From Candidatus Gastranaerophilales bacterium (GTDB lineage Bacteria > Cyanobacteriota > Vampirovibrionia > Gastranaerophilales > Gastranaerophilaceae), in NCBI GenBank assembly GCA_944323995.1, contig CALUUN010000001.1, positions 1 to 64,000 of the forward strand: a stretch of DNA of 64,000 bases. Direction: 5' to 3'. Of the stretch, positions 51,672-61,132 are shown in pieces. The first letter of the stretch is position 1; each line of letters starts with the position of its first letter. The notes beneath the pieces were generated by a model. The model saw only the letters and a program-made list of their open reading frames with translations, did not search any database and was not told the DNA's origin. The translations under genes were made by a program, and so were the position numbers.

Positions 51672-51695
51672 GTATAAATACAGAGAGGTATAAAA

Positions 51696-53051
51696 ATGGT
51701 ACACGGATTGTACAGACCCTGGATGAGAAGCCCGGGACCTACATTTTTTAACAGAACAGTTATAGTGCAGCAGCCGCACTGCCATCATTCAGGCGGAAGC
51801 GGTTTTTGGGGCGGATTTTTAGGCGGTCTGTTTGGCGGAGCAATGTTCGGCCGAGGCGGACTGTTTAGCGGACTGTTTGGTTTTGGCGGAATGCAGACTG
51901 GCATGCCTTTAATGGGCGGTTATATGGGAATGCCTATGATGGGCGGCTATTCAAATCCGTATGCTTTTTTGAACAATAACGGCAACTCACCGGCTGGCAT
52001 GACAACGCAAACAAACCCTGATTTACAGATTCTTGAAAAACACTTTGGTGATAAATATACAATAAGTGAACGTAACGGACAGTTTATCGCAACTGCAAAA
52101 GACGGCAAGGGTGAACCTATTGTTGCTGACAACTTCAATGACATGCTTCACGCACTCGGCGGAGATCCTGAAATAAGCGACAAAGCCAAAAGAGAAGCCG
52201 ATGCTTTAGCAGCCGAACGACTTGAAGCGGAACGCGGCAATGAGGGCGAAGACAATGACCCGACAATTGGTGACGGAAACGACCCTGCAACACGAACAGA
52301 CGGCAAACATACTGACGTAACTACCGAAGGCGATACAGACCCGCAGACAGACCCTGCAAAAGTCACTCCGGAAGATAAAGGCGCCGGAGAAACAGGCAGC
52401 GCTGATTTCCGTTCAAAATGGACAAGAACAGATGCAGCTGAATATAAAGAAATGTCAACAGCAGATGAAGTCATGAACGCATATTTGCGCAAAATGGGTA
52501 TAAATCCGGGCACAGACACTGCAGAATTGAAAAAACTGCTGATTGCAAATAACAAAAGCGTTTTTGATGAAAACGGAAACGTAAAAGCAGATGCTGATTG
52601 GTCAAAACTTGATTTACCGAATATGGATTATCTGACCACACTCGGCTTTGAAGAACAAAAATGGCAGGTATATGAATCACCGGGCTGGTTCAGCGGCGAC
52701 ACATATATGAAAGGTGCCAACGGAACAATATACAAACTTGTCTGTGATGACGGCGCTTACTTAAACTTCAGCAAATTAAAAATTGAAGACGGCGCAATCA
52801 CAACAGATTACGAAAGACATCCGATTGAAAAAATCAGAAACCATGCAACCGGCCAAACAATTCCGGCAAGACGCGACGAGGACGGAAGAATTCGAGTACA
52901 GATAAATGACGAGCAGGAAATTTATCTTGAAACCTTCCTCAACAATCCGGAAAAATATTTAAAAACAGAAACTAAAAAAAATGATCCGCCGGCAGTGCAA
53001 CCGGACATCCAACCTAAAGCAATCTCAGGCGGCTGGAGCGGAATAATATAA
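51696..53051 (+). CDS. Gly-rich low-complexity protein, paralogue of the previous gene
   Basis: The 451-residue protein starts MVHGLYRPWMRSPGPTFFN, with FFNRTVIVQQPHCHH followed by a Gly/Phe/Met-rich segment (about 30-90, e.g. GFWGGFLGGLFGGAMFGRGG). A degradable-looking region follows with LEKHFGDKYTISERNGQFIA, an acidic linker (about 165-235, DPQTDPAKVTPEDKG), and a C-terminal domain ending SGGWSGII. It has no Sec signal and no catalytic motif. It shares short blocks with the 50774 protein. A structural or secreted surface role is a guess from composition. GAGAGG precedes the ATG; a terminator follows. Confidence 0.75.
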   Translation: MVHGLYRPWMRSPGPTFFNRTVIVQQPHCHHSGGSGFWGGFLGGLFGGAMFGRGGLFSGLFGFGGMQTGMPLMGGYMGMPMMGGYSNPYAFLNNNGNSPAGMTTQTNPDLQILEKHFGDKYTISERNGQFIATAKDGKGEPIVADNFNDMLHALGGDPEISDKAKREADALAAERLEAERGNEGEDNDPTIGDGNDPATRTDGKHTDVTTEGDTDPQTDPAKVTPEDKGAGETGSADFRSKWTRTDAAEYKEMSTADEVMNAYLRKMGINPGTDTAELKKLLIANNKSVFDENGNVKADADWSKLDLPNMDYLTTLGFEEQKWQVYESPGWFSGDTYMKGANGTIYKLVCDDGAYLNFSKLKIEDGAITTDYERHPIEKIRNHATGQTIPARRDEDGRIRVQINDEQEIYLETFLNNPEKYLKTETKKNDPPAVQPDIQPKAISGGWSGII

Positions 53052-53066
53052 GCCTTTACAAAACCG

Positions 53067-53101
53067 AAAAAAATCTGTATAATCAATATACAGATTTTTT
53101 A
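53067..53101 (+). terminator. Terminator after low-complexity protein 2
   Basis: AAAAAATCTGTAT AATCAAT ATACAGATTTTTT is a perfect stem with a terminal T-run, 15 bp after the stop. Confidence 0.88.
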
Positions 53102-53117
53102 ACGTAAAGGAGCGGGA

Positions 53118-53552
53118 ATGGATCATTTAAAAATAGCAATCGGAAGCGATCACGGCGGATTTAATTACAAAGAGAAGATTATTGATTATTTAAAAGCGAG
53201 AAACATAGAATACATTGACGTCGGCACACACACACTTGAAGCATGCGACTATCCTGATATAGCGCGTAATGTTGCGGAACTTGTTGTATCGGGTCAGGTG
53301 AACAGAGGCATACTTGTTTGCGGAACGGGAATCGGCATGTCAATTGCCGCAAACAAAATCCGCGGCGTGAGAGCGGCATTATGCGGAGATACGTATTCGG
53401 CAAGGGTTTCAAGAGCACACAACAACGCAAACATACTTTGTCTGGGCGAACGTGTAATAGGCGAACACCTTGCGCTTGATATAGTTGACGTATGGCTCAA
53501 GGCAGGGTTTGAAGGCGGACGCCACAAACGCAGAGTGGACAAAATAGAATAG
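53118..53552 (+). CDS. rpiB: Ribose-5-phosphate isomerase B
   Basis: A 144-residue RpiB/LacA-fold enzyme of the pentose phosphate pathway. It shows IAIGSDHGGFNYKEKI at the start, VGTHTLEACDYPD, the CGTGIGMSIAANKIRGVRAA loop with the catalytic cysteine, and SRAHNNANILCLGER. AAAGGAGCGGGA precedes the ATG. The rsfS gene follows after 9 bp. Confidence 0.96.
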   Translation: MDHLKIAIGSDHGGFNYKEKIIDYLKARNIEYIDVGTHTLEACDYPDIARNVAELVVSGQVNRGILVCGTGIGMSIAANKIRGVRAALCGDTYSARVSRAHNNANILCLGERVIGEHLALDIVDVWLKAGFEGGRHKRRVDKIE

Positions 53553-53561
53553 AGGTAAAAT

Positions 53562-53966
53562 TTGGAAGAAGTTGATTCTAAGAAACTGGCATGCGTCATT
53601 GCGCGCGTACTTGATGACAAGCTGGCAAACAATATAACAATCTTAAACATAAGCAGCGTATCTTCACTCGGGGATTATTTTGTTATTGCATCGGCGGATT
53701 CTCCGACGCAGGTAAAATCTTTGATGATGAGTGTTAAAGAAATGATAAAAAAACATTTCGGACGTTCACCCGTACGGATGGAAAACGATTTAAAAAACCG
53801 CTGGAATCTTCTGGACTACGGCGACGTTATTGTGCACATACTGCATCGTGATGAGCGCGAAACCTACGCTATTGAAAAATTCTGGAACCACGCGTTCAGT
53901 ATTCCGGAAGAAATCTGGATGGCTGAATCTGAAGGGTATAGCGAGTATAAGGGAATAGGGGAATAA
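53562..53966 (+). CDS. rsfS: Ribosomal silencing factor RsfS (Iojap)
   Basis: The 134-residue protein binds L14 and blocks subunit joining when cells are starved. It has the conserved VSSLGDYFVIASADSPTQVK, GRSPVRMENDLKNRWNLLDY and GDVIVHILHRDERETYAIEKFW. The start is TTG 53562 with AGAGG upstream. Its last codons (SEYKGIGE) are formed by the left end of palindromic repeat copy 3, so the repeat has replaced or extended the native C-terminus. Confidence 0.95.
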   Translation: MEEVDSKKLACVIARVLDDKLANNITILNISSVSSLGDYFVIASADSPTQVKSLMMSVKEMIKKHFGRSPVRMENDLKNRWNLLDYGDVIVHILHRDERETYAIEKFWNHAFSIPEEIWMAESEGYSEYKGIGE

Positions 53967-54072
53967 GGTAATAAGGGAATAAGTGTTATCATTAAAGTAT
54001 TATTGGAATATGTGCTCAGATTAAAACTAATATACAACTCATTCCCTTATTTACTTATTTACTTATTCCCTT
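53949..54072. repeat. Palindromic intergenic repeat, copy 3
   Basis: GGTAATAAGGGAATAAGTGT on the left mirrors AACTCATTCCCTTATTTACT, then TATTTACTTATTCCC on the right, with GTGCTCAGATTAA in the centre. Same orientation and core as the copies at 23181 and 24018, 30 kb away. The left end lies inside rsfS. Confidence 0.75.
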
Positions 54073-54116
54073 TCCTTAACTTTTCTATACAATTTTACAA
54101 AACGGAATAAATACGC

Positions 54117-54122
54117 TAAAAT
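54117..54122 (+). promoter_or_regulatory. -10 box of a leaderless TPR gene transcript
   Basis: TAAAAT ends exactly 6 nt before ATG 54129, with no ribosome site between. Confidence 0.45.
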
Positions 54123-54128
54123 AGAAGC

Positions 54129-55190
54129 ATGGAAAATATAGATCAACAAATAAACGACGCCATAATGGAAATGGCCAAAGATCCGCAAAATGCGGAAGGT
54201 TACCACAAACTTGCAAACCTTTACATGCAGCAGGAAAATTATGACAAAGTAATGTCGGTTCTTGAGAGTCTGCTGTCAATTCATCCTGATGATATTCAGG
54301 CACTGGTCGGCATGGGTACAATGTGGTTTTATGAAAAAGATTTCAGAAAATCTCTTTCTTACTATAATAAAGCTCTTGAAATTAATCCGAAAAACTACCT
54401 TATTTATTTCAATATAGGTAACGTTTTTGCAGAATGGAAGAATTTTCCCAAAGCGCTTTTCTACTACAACCGTGCAATTGACTTAAATTCGGTTAATCCG
54501 GAAATCTACAATGCAATCGCACTTTTGTACGCTGATTTTGAAGATTATATTGAATCTAAAGCATATTACGAAAAAGCACTTTCACTTGATCCTGAAAATA
54601 TCACGGCCCTTGTTGATATGGGTAATGTTTGCTTTAAACTTTACGACTATGAAACCGCACTTGATCTTTATAAGCGAGTGTTCGTCTTAAATCCTGACAA
54701 CAAAGTTGTTGCGATATGTATAGGCAACACCCTTACATTGATGAAAGAACGCGAACAGGCATACAACTGGTTTGAAAAAGCGCTTCAAATGGAAGGTGAT
54801 AACTATAAGGCTTATATCTGTTATGCAATTGCACTTTCCGAATTTAAAGAATACAATATGGCTGAAGAAATGTACAAACGTGCAATGAAAGTTAATCCGC
54901 AGGAGAAAAACGCTTATGTACTGCTTGCAAACCTGTACACAAACTACAACCGTATTGATCTGGCAATGAACATGTACAAAGAAGCTCTCCGCGTAAAACC
55001 GAACGATGCAGAAACATATATGCTTCTGGGGAACGCACATTACCTTGACGGTGATATTGAAAAGGCAATAGCGTCATACAGATCTTCAATAAGCATCCAA
55101 CCGGAAAATGATGAATACAGACTTGTATACAATCAGGTTCTGGAAGAATATATCGACAAAAAACGCAGCGGAGAAATTAAAGAAGCCTGA
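54129..55190 (+). CDS. Tetratricopeptide repeat protein
   Basis: A 353-residue protein built of about nine TPR units. Clear examples are FRKSLSYYNKALEINPKNY, FPKALFYYNRAIDLNSVNPE and IEKAIASYRSSISIQPEND. It lacks signal peptide and catalytic domain, so it is a cytosolic scaffold. The TGA stop overlaps the ATG of the membrane protein gene (TGATG), implying coupled translation and a functional link with it. A -10 box 6 nt before the ATG suggests a leaderless message. Confidence 0.9.
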   Translation: MENIDQQINDAIMEMAKDPQNAEGYHKLANLYMQQENYDKVMSVLESLLSIHPDDIQALVGMGTMWFYEKDFRKSLSYYNKALEINPKNYLIYFNIGNVFAEWKNFPKALFYYNRAIDLNSVNPEIYNAIALLYADFEDYIESKAYYEKALSLDPENITALVDMGNVCFKLYDYETALDLYKRVFVLNPDNKVVAICIGNTLTLMKEREQAYNWFEKALQMEGDNYKAYICYAIALSEFKEYNMAEEMYKRAMKVNPQEKNAYVLLANLYTNYNRIDLAMNMYKEALRVKPNDAETYMLLGNAHYLDGDIEKAIASYRSSISIQPENDEYRLVYNQVLEEYIDKKRSGEIKEA

Positions 55191-55603
55191 TGAGCGAATA
55201 TGATGCAAAACCGTATATGATAGAGCGTATAGTAGCCGCATTAAGCTACTTTACCATGGGATTTGCAGGTTTTATATGGCTTATTCTCGGACTCTTCACT
55301 AAAGCCCGTCTGAGGCCTTTTATGCAATATCATATTTTCCAGTCGATTTTTATATCTATTGCATATTTTCTTCTTGCAACACTTTTAGGTTTTGTGCTTA
55401 ATATACTGAGTTTTGTACCTTTTATAAACAGAATTGTTGCACAGCTGACGTTTTATTTAAACGCGCCTGTATTCGGGCCGTACTCGCTTATACAAACAGT
55501 AATCTATGCAATTATAATCTATCTTGCCGTAACCTCATTTATGGGGCAATACAGCAGATTTCCGTGGATATCGGACATAATTGACCGGAATGTCGGCCGT
55601 TAA
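55190..55603 (+). CDS. Small four-helix membrane protein, Tic20-like
   Basis: The 137-residue protein has four predicted transmembrane segments (AALSYFTMGFAGFIWLILGL, FQSIFISIAYFLLATLLGFV, a third near residue 85, and LIQTVIYAIIIYLAVTSFMG). The pattern of RPFMQYHIFQSIFI in the second helix recalls cyanobacterial Tic20-family proteins, which keep PFxRFxxxQA at that place. I regard this assignment as tentative. It is translationally coupled to the TPR protein; its 3' end overlaps the convergent glycosidase by 4 bp. Confidence 0.6.
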   Translation: MSEYDAKPYMIERIVAALSYFTMGFAGFIWLILGLFTKARLRPFMQYHIFQSIFISIAYFLLATLLGFVLNILSFVPFINRIVAQLTFYLNAPVFGPYSLIQTVIYAIIIYLAVTSFMGQYSRFPWISDIIDRNVGR

Positions 55604-56847
55604 CTTTTTTTAGAAAGTACGATTGCGTTTGAAAGTGCAATTCCGCCTTTAACCTGCGGATTATTAACAACTTTTCCGTCAACGTACATAACTGTGGAAC
55701 CGCCGCCGTCAAGGTTCATTGCGTTAACACAGCCTGCGGATTTCATAAAGTTTGCAAGCTGCATAAGCGTCATGCCGACTGAACTTCCTTCGCGGCCGTC
55801 GACAGCGACAAGGATAAGGTTATTATCTTCAGTGTAGCCGATTGCGCTTCTGGGGTTTTTGCCGCCGATTGAACCCAATTTTTGCGCTGTCATATCAACA
55901 AAAACTTCATTATTTTTTACGAGATACGGGCCGCCGCTGATTATGTGTTTTACGTTTTTCCATTCAGGAATTGTGTTCAACTCAAGGTCAACTTTGTCAC
56001 CGGTTTTGAAAACATTTAAAAGAGAAGCAGGGCCTGCAATTACAAATCCGTTTTGCGGAATTTTGAGTGCAGAGGTTGAAATTTGCGTAATTTTGTTTTT
56101 GTCATTTACGGCAAATTGCAGGCCGTACTTAGGTGACGGAGGTGCGATTGTGCCCCAGTCGGGGGTATAAGCCAAAACGTATGTCGAAAGCATTCTGGGC
56201 TGGTTAATATTATCAACTTTAACGGTATTTTTACCTGATTTAATGCGGGCATTCAGCTGAACTCTTGCAATATCATATCCGTCATCAAAAATTCCCATTG
56301 CAACCCTGTCATAAATCGGGCCGGTCAATAATTTTTCATTTATCATTAAAGTTCCGAGCGGAACACCGGTCTGCGGTTTGAAAAACGTACCGTTGAGCGC
56401 AATGACAGAATTAGAATCTTTTGCCATCGTGGAAATTGAACTTTTGTTTGCAAGGGTATCAGAAGCTAAAACCGGAGTCAGAGTATAATCTTTTGCAATT
56501 CGCGGGTTTATCTCAACAACATTAATTCTGACAGGTCTGCCGTCATAGTATTTTGTAAGTTTTATATGCTTTATACCGTCGTCTATATCAACAATTGCCG
56601 CGCCCGGAAATTTCTTCTTAACAGCCTCATCAAAATTTTTGATTTCAGCTTTTGAAGAAACCTCGCTGATAATCTGAATTGATGCCTCATTTGTAATCGG
56701 TGCCGGGATTTTAGCCACATAATCATTTGCAAAAATCGGAACAAACACCGCCTGTGTAAATAAGAATGCGCCTGCAACGGCAAAATTCACAACTATCCCA
56801 ATAACGCTCAATAACCGCTTTTCAGGGCACAACAACATAGTATCCAT
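55600..56847 (-). CDS. Exported phosphodiester glycosidase family protein
   Basis: The 415-residue protein has an N-terminal membrane anchor (LLSVIGIVVNFAVAGAFLFT) and a C-terminal NAGPA domain (PF09992). Conserved motifs are VIALNGTFFKP, NPRSAIGYTEDNNLILVAVD, LANFMKSAGCVNAMNLDGGG, and STVMYVDGKVV. The family removes alpha-GlcNAc from phosphodiester-linked glycans, and many cyanobacteria carry exported copies. GAGGTAAAGCT precedes ATG 56847. The 170 bp upstream hold nothing I can name. Confidence 0.87.
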   Translation of the reverse strand: MDTMLLCPEKRLLSVIGIVVNFAVAGAFLFTQAVFVPIFANDYVAKIPAPITNEASIQIISEVSSKAEIKNFDEAVKKKFPGAAIVDIDDGIKHIKLTKYYDGRPVRINVVEINPRIAKDYTLTPVLASDTLANKSSISTMAKDSNSVIALNGTFFKPQTGVPLGTLMINEKLLTGPIYDRVAMGIFDDGYDIARVQLNARIKSGKNTVKVDNINQPRMLSTYVLAYTPDWGTIAPPSPKYGLQFAVNDKNKITQISTSALKIPQNGFVIAGPASLLNVFKTGDKVDLELNTIPEWKNVKHIISGGPYLVKNNEVFVDMTAQKLGSIGGKNPRSAIGYTEDNNLILVAVDGREGSSVGMTLMQLANFMKSAGCVNAMNLDGGGSTVMYVDGKVVNNPQVKGGIALSNAIVLSKKS

Positions 56848-57019
56848 AGCTTTACCTCATAGATTGGAGTAACAGGATACCTTTTTGTTTATAGAGTGGG
56901 GTGGGGAATAACACTCTCTGGTACTATTATTATTCCCTGAAAACCCGCTTATATAACAGATTTAACAGGTTTTGAATCATGAATTTACAAAACTAAATAG
57001 AGGCAAACATACACTTAAT

Positions 57020-59308
57020 TTAGTCTACATCAACCGGCTCGCGCAGAATTTTTTCAATAGCCTCGCGCGCTGTAAAGACCAAAGATTCCGGCACGTTATC
57101 AATTGTCGTAAACTGGCGCAGAACATCAACCGTGCGTTTGAATGCTCTTACGATATCGCCTTCGCCCATGTCAATCTGTTCGGTAATCGTTTCCCATTCG
57201 GCACCTTCAACCCAGAGTTCTATAAGAGAAGAAAAATACGGGTTAATATAGCAGGGGGATTCAACCTGATACCTGTTTTGAACTTTTTCAACTTTGCGGC
57301 GGATATTTCTTATTAAATTAAGAGTTTTCCTGACAGTTTGCGAGAACGGAAGATAAGGGATGTCAATTCGCAAATCTTCTGTTGTAACCGCACAAATCAC
57401 AGCCGCAAGCTGGGAGGGTGAAAGTCCTTCAAGAACGTTAGAAAAAATAATTTCCGCGATAAAGAGTTCATTTTCAGAGCGGATTTGAGAGGTAGTAACA
57501 CCGTGCGGTGTCGGATAGTCCTCTTTTAAATACCCGAAATCATACAGAACACTTCTGTGCGCAAGAAATTTATTCCAATAAATATCACGCTGACGCTCCA
57601 TTTCTTTTTCAAGTTTAGCCTGCCGAACCTCAATACGCGCAAGGACTTCGAGATTTTTTGCGTGTTTTTTATAGCGGTTGCAGTTATCACAAGGGTAGGA
57701 GTGCAATTTTTCAAGTAACTCTTTGTTTGAATTTTTAAATGCAATAACCTCAGGAGACAAAGGCCGTTTTTTAGCCTGTTCCTGCTTGCATATTTTTTTG
57801 TAGGTAATTCTGTTTTGAACATACAGATGACGGAGCTTATCATATTTCAAAAAATCTTCATCGGAAATTTTGTGCTGACAGATGAAAACTCTTTGCTCTT
57901 TTTCATTTTCATTAGCCTCATACAGTTTCAAAATCGGCTGCAGACGCGAACCAGCGGAAAAATAGCCGAAACTTTTCAAAATAAGTTCTTTTGATTCTTC
58001 AAGCGAAAATCTTTGAAGCAAATTCAAAACCATTGAATAACTCGGCGAAAAGCGGCTTTCAAGCGGATTTGCATCACTCAAAACGAGTTCTGCGACATCT
58101 TCCGGAGTATCAAAAGCAGAACCGACAATGGTTACATAACCGATTTCATCCATGCCTCTGCGGCCTGCGCGGCCTGACATTTGCAAAAACTCACTTGCAG
58201 TAAGTTTTCTGTGCCCGGAATCCGTACGTTTGCTTATTGAACTTATGACGGTTGAACGTGCAGGCATGTTAATACCGGCAGCAAGTGTTTCGGTAGCAAA
58301 TACAACTTTTATCAGACCTTGTTGAAAGAGTTTTTCCACAAGATTTTTCCATGCAGGTAAAAGTCCGGCATGGTGAGAGGCAACACCCTGCAAAAGGTAT
58401 TCAATATGTTTGTTACCGTAAAGGTGAGGGTTTTCGGCAATATAATCATCAATAAACTGTCTTATTCTCGCCTGTTCATAAGGTGTAACCAGTTCTAACG
58501 AGGAGCATTTTTCCATTTGTTCATCACATTTTTTGCGGGAGAAAGTAAAATATATGGCGGGGAGCATGTCCTGCGCAGCAAGGTTGCGCACAACATTTCT
58601 TACCGGAGATTTTTGCTTATTTTTACCATGCTTGCCCCATTGGCGTTTTTCGGGCTTGATTTTCTTATTAAGCTGCCCGCTCGGAGTCAACAGCGGCAGA
58701 AGTTTATCCGGCTGGGAACTGTCAAAGTAATAAAATCTCAGAGGAACCGGCCTGAAATCAGTATTCACAAGCTCTGTTTTTGAATGAACAGTATTAATCC
58801 AATCGGTTAACTCATCAGCATTTGCAACCGTAGCGGAAAGCGCAATTATTTGAACATTGGTCGGACAGTAGATAATACTTTCTTCCCAGACCGTTCCGCG
58901 CTGCTCATCGTTCATGTAGTGAACTTCGTCAAGAACAACGTATTTCACATCTTTCAGATTATCCGCAACCGCCCCGAAATTTGTACCGTAGAGCATGTTT
59001 CGGAAAACTTCAGTAGTCATGACAACAATCTGAGCCGAGCGGTTAATTGAGGTATCGCCTGTTAAAAGCCCGACCTTATCCTGCCCGTATTTTTCGCCGA
59101 AATCGTAATATTTCTGGTTAGAAAGCGCTTTTAAAGGTGTTGTGTAAAATATCCGTTTGCCTTCTTCAAGTGCTCTGTGTATGGCATGCTGTGCTATGAC
59201 AGTTTTGCCGGCACCGGTGGGCGCGCAGACAACAACGCTTTTGCCTTCATCTATATACCTGCAGGCATCTTTTTGAAAATCATCAAGTTCAAACGGAAAT
59301 TCATACAT
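57020..59308 (-). CDS. Ski2/Mtr4-like DEAD-box RNA helicase with DSHCT domain
   Basis: A 762-residue SF2 helicase: APTGAGKTVIAQHA (motif I), YVVLDEVHYMND (DEVH box), ALSATVANADEL, FVFATETLAAGINMPAR-type motif V and QMSGRAGRRGMDE (motif VI). A coiled central region (about 470-590, with CDNCNRY, a possible metal pair) and a C-terminal DSHCT-like helical domain follow. Such helicases in cyanobacteria and actinobacteria are thought to unwind structured RNA during maturation or decay. It is a single-gene unit beside serS. Confidence 0.92.
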   Translation of the reverse strand: MYEFPFELDDFQKDACRYIDEGKSVVVCAPTGAGKTVIAQHAIHRALEEGKRIFYTTPLKALSNQKYYDFGEKYGQDKVGLLTGDTSINRSAQIVVMTTEVFRNMLYGTNFGAVADNLKDVKYVVLDEVHYMNDEQRGTVWEESIIYCPTNVQIIALSATVANADELTDWINTVHSKTELVNTDFRPVPLRFYYFDSSQPDKLLPLLTPSGQLNKKIKPEKRQWGKHGKNKQKSPVRNVVRNLAAQDMLPAIYFTFSRKKCDEQMEKCSSLELVTPYEQARIRQFIDDYIAENPHLYGNKHIEYLLQGVASHHAGLLPAWKNLVEKLFQQGLIKVVFATETLAAGINMPARSTVISSISKRTDSGHRKLTASEFLQMSGRAGRRGMDEIGYVTIVGSAFDTPEDVAELVLSDANPLESRFSPSYSMVLNLLQRFSLEESKELILKSFGYFSAGSRLQPILKLYEANENEKEQRVFICQHKISDEDFLKYDKLRHLYVQNRITYKKICKQEQAKKRPLSPEVIAFKNSNKELLEKLHSYPCDNCNRYKKHAKNLEVLARIEVRQAKLEKEMERQRDIYWNKFLAHRSVLYDFGYLKEDYPTPHGVTTSQIRSENELFIAEIIFSNVLEGLSPSQLAAVICAVTTEDLRIDIPYLPFSQTVRKTLNLIRNIRRKVEKVQNRYQVESPCYINPYFSSLIELWVEGAEWETITEQIDMGEGDIVRAFKRTVDVLRQFTTIDNVPESLVFTAREAIEKILREPVDVD

Positions 59309-59330
59309 TACAGCTTTATTTTACCCGTAT

Positions 59331-60599
59331 TTACTTAATCACGTCAAATCCTGTGTATTTTCTTAACACTTCGGGAATAACAATTGAGCCGTCAGCCTGC
59401 TGATAATTTTCTATAATAGCGGCGAAAGTTCTGCCGACAGCAAGACCGGAACCGTTAATCGTATGGACAAATCTGGTTTTGCCGGTTTGTTTGTCGCGGT
59501 ATCTTATATTAGCGCGGCGAGCCTGATAATCGCCGTAATTAGAACAGCTTGAAATTTCTTTGTAAGTACCGTAAGACGGCATCCAAACTTCCAAATCCCA
59601 GCATTTGTTAGCGGAAAATCCGATATCGGCCGTACAGAGAGCCTCACGGCGATACGGCAAGCCGAGGAGTTGAAGCATTTTTTCGGCATCTTCGGTTAAT
59701 TTTTCATGTTCTGCAGGACTTGATTCGGGAGTACAGAGCTTGACAAGTTCGACTTTGTTAAACTGGTGAACTCTGATAAGCCCTCTTGTATCTTTACCGG
59801 CAGAACCCGCTTCACGGCGAAAGCACGGAGTGTAAGCCGTCATATACATCGGAAGCTGATCTTCAGAAAGGATTTCGCCTGCGTAAATATTTGTAACAGG
59901 AACTTCCGCAGTCGGGATTAAATATAAATCTTCATCAACGCATTTGTACATGTCCTCGGCGAATTTCGGCAGCTGGCCCGTACCGGTCATGGTTGCCGCG
60001 TTTGCCATAAACGGCGGCAAAACTTCTTCATAACCCTGTTCAGATGTATGATAATCAAGGAAAAAGTTTATTATAGCGCGTTCCAATTTTGCACCGAGCC
60101 CGCGGTAAAGAGTAAATCTGCTCTGCGAAAGTTTAACACCCCGTTCAAAATCCACAAGGCCTTTTTCTTCGCAAATATCCCAGTGAGGTTTAAATTCAAA
60201 ATCAAATTTTCTCGGCTCACCCCATTTGTAAACCTCCTGATTGTCATCTTCAGATGTACCGATGGGGGTAGTTTCATCAGGAATATTCGGGATATGCAAA
60301 AGCAAATCACGCTGTCTTTCATCAAGAACCGATTGCTCATCTTCCAGCTGCTTGATATCATCACCGATTTTGCGGACATCTTCCTGAATTGCGTCTGTAT
60401 TTTCGCCTTTTTTCTTCAATTCACCGATTTTTTGCGATTCTGCCTTACGTTTAGCACGCAATTCATCTGCACGCGCCTGAATTTTTCTGCGTTCTACGTC
60501 TATTTCAATAACTTCATCCACTGACAAATCAGGATTTCTGCGTTTTAAAAGTTCGTTAATTTTTTCGGGATTTTCTCTGATTAATTTAATATCAAGCAT
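59331..60599 (-). CDS. serS: Seryl-tRNA synthetase
   Basis: A 422-residue class II synthetase. The N-terminal coiled-coil tRNA-binding arm spans about 30-110, followed by the catalytic core with [35 protein letters not shown] (motif 2), and [20 protein letters not shown] (motif 3). It charges tRNA-Ser and tRNA-Sec. Length and motifs are normal. Confidence 0.98.
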   Translation of the reverse strand: MLDIKLIRENPEKINELLKRRNPDLSVDEVIEIDVERRKIQARADELRAKRKAESQKIGELKKKGENTDAIQEDVRKIGDDIKQLEDEQSVLDERQRDLLLHIPNIPDETTPIGTSEDDNQEVYKWGEPRKFDFEFKPHWDICEEKGLVDFERGVKLSQSRFTLYRGLGAKLERAIINFFLDYHTSEQGYEEVLPPFMANAATMTGTGQLPKFAEDMYKCVDEDLYLIPTAEVPVTNIYAGEILSEDQLPMYMTAYTPCFRREAGSAGKDTRGLIRVHQFNKVELVKLCTPESSPAEHEKLTEDAEKMLQLLGLPYRREALCTADIGFSANKCWDLEVWMPSYGTYKEISSCSNYGDYQARRANIRYRDKQTGKTRFVHTINGSGLAVGRTFAAIIENYQQADGSIVIPEVLRKYTGFDVIK

Positions 60600-60738
60600 T
60601 TTTAAACCTCTTTCTCTTTACAGGCTAATTTTAATTTAAATATAAGTTATAATCAAGAGAAGAATAACTAAAATATCAATCCAAAGATTGATGTGCATTT
60701 GTTATAAAATATTGATAATATATGATGAGGGATATGTC

Positions 60739-61062
60739 ATGTTCAAAAAACTCGCACAACAATTGAGGGCAGCAAACGAAAAAAGCGAATACAAAACGGT
60801 TTCACTTCCGTTCGGTGAAGAATTTGTAACGCCTAAAAACGAGTTTTTAAAAAACCTTTCCAAAAAAGCTGTTGAGCTTTACGAAAAACAAACCGACATA
60901 AACAATTTTTCAAAACTCGTGCTTTCGGATCCCGAAAACACATCCCACAACAATCTGGTTAACAAATTATTTGAAGAAGGAGTTGCAGACCCGTTTGTAG
61001 ATGAAAAACTTGCCGACCTTGCGAATAATCAAAAGTTTTTGCGCGATCTTGGTCTGCTGTAA
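60739..61062 (+). CDS. Hypothetical helical protein
   Basis: The 107-residue product starts MFKKLAQQLRAANEKSEYKT and is mostly helical and charged, with no signal or membrane segment and no recognised motif. ATG 60739 is preceded by GAGGGA; an earlier in-frame ATG at 60688 lacks one. It lies just upstream of pilin-like gene B, separated by that gene's own promoter. Confidence 0.65.
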   Translation: MFKKLAQQLRAANEKSEYKTVSLPFGEEFVTPKNEFLKNLSKKAVELYEKQTDINNFSKLVLSDPENTSHNNLVNKLFEEGVADPFVDEKLADLANNQKFLRDLGLL

Positions 61063-61069
61063 ATTTTTC

Positions 61070-61098
61070 TTGCCAACAATTTGAAAAGCTGGTATAAT
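61070..61098 (+). promoter_or_regulatory. Strong promoter of pilin-like gene B
   Basis: TTGCCA (61070-61075), exactly 17 bp, then a perfect TATAAT (61093-61098). It places transcription start near 61105, ahead of GGAGG (61120-61124) and ATG 61133. It rules out the in-frame TTG at 61081, which lies inside the promoter. Confidence 0.7.
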
Positions 61099-61132
61099 AA
61101 ATTTTATGAAAAAGAAAACGGAGGAAAAACAA

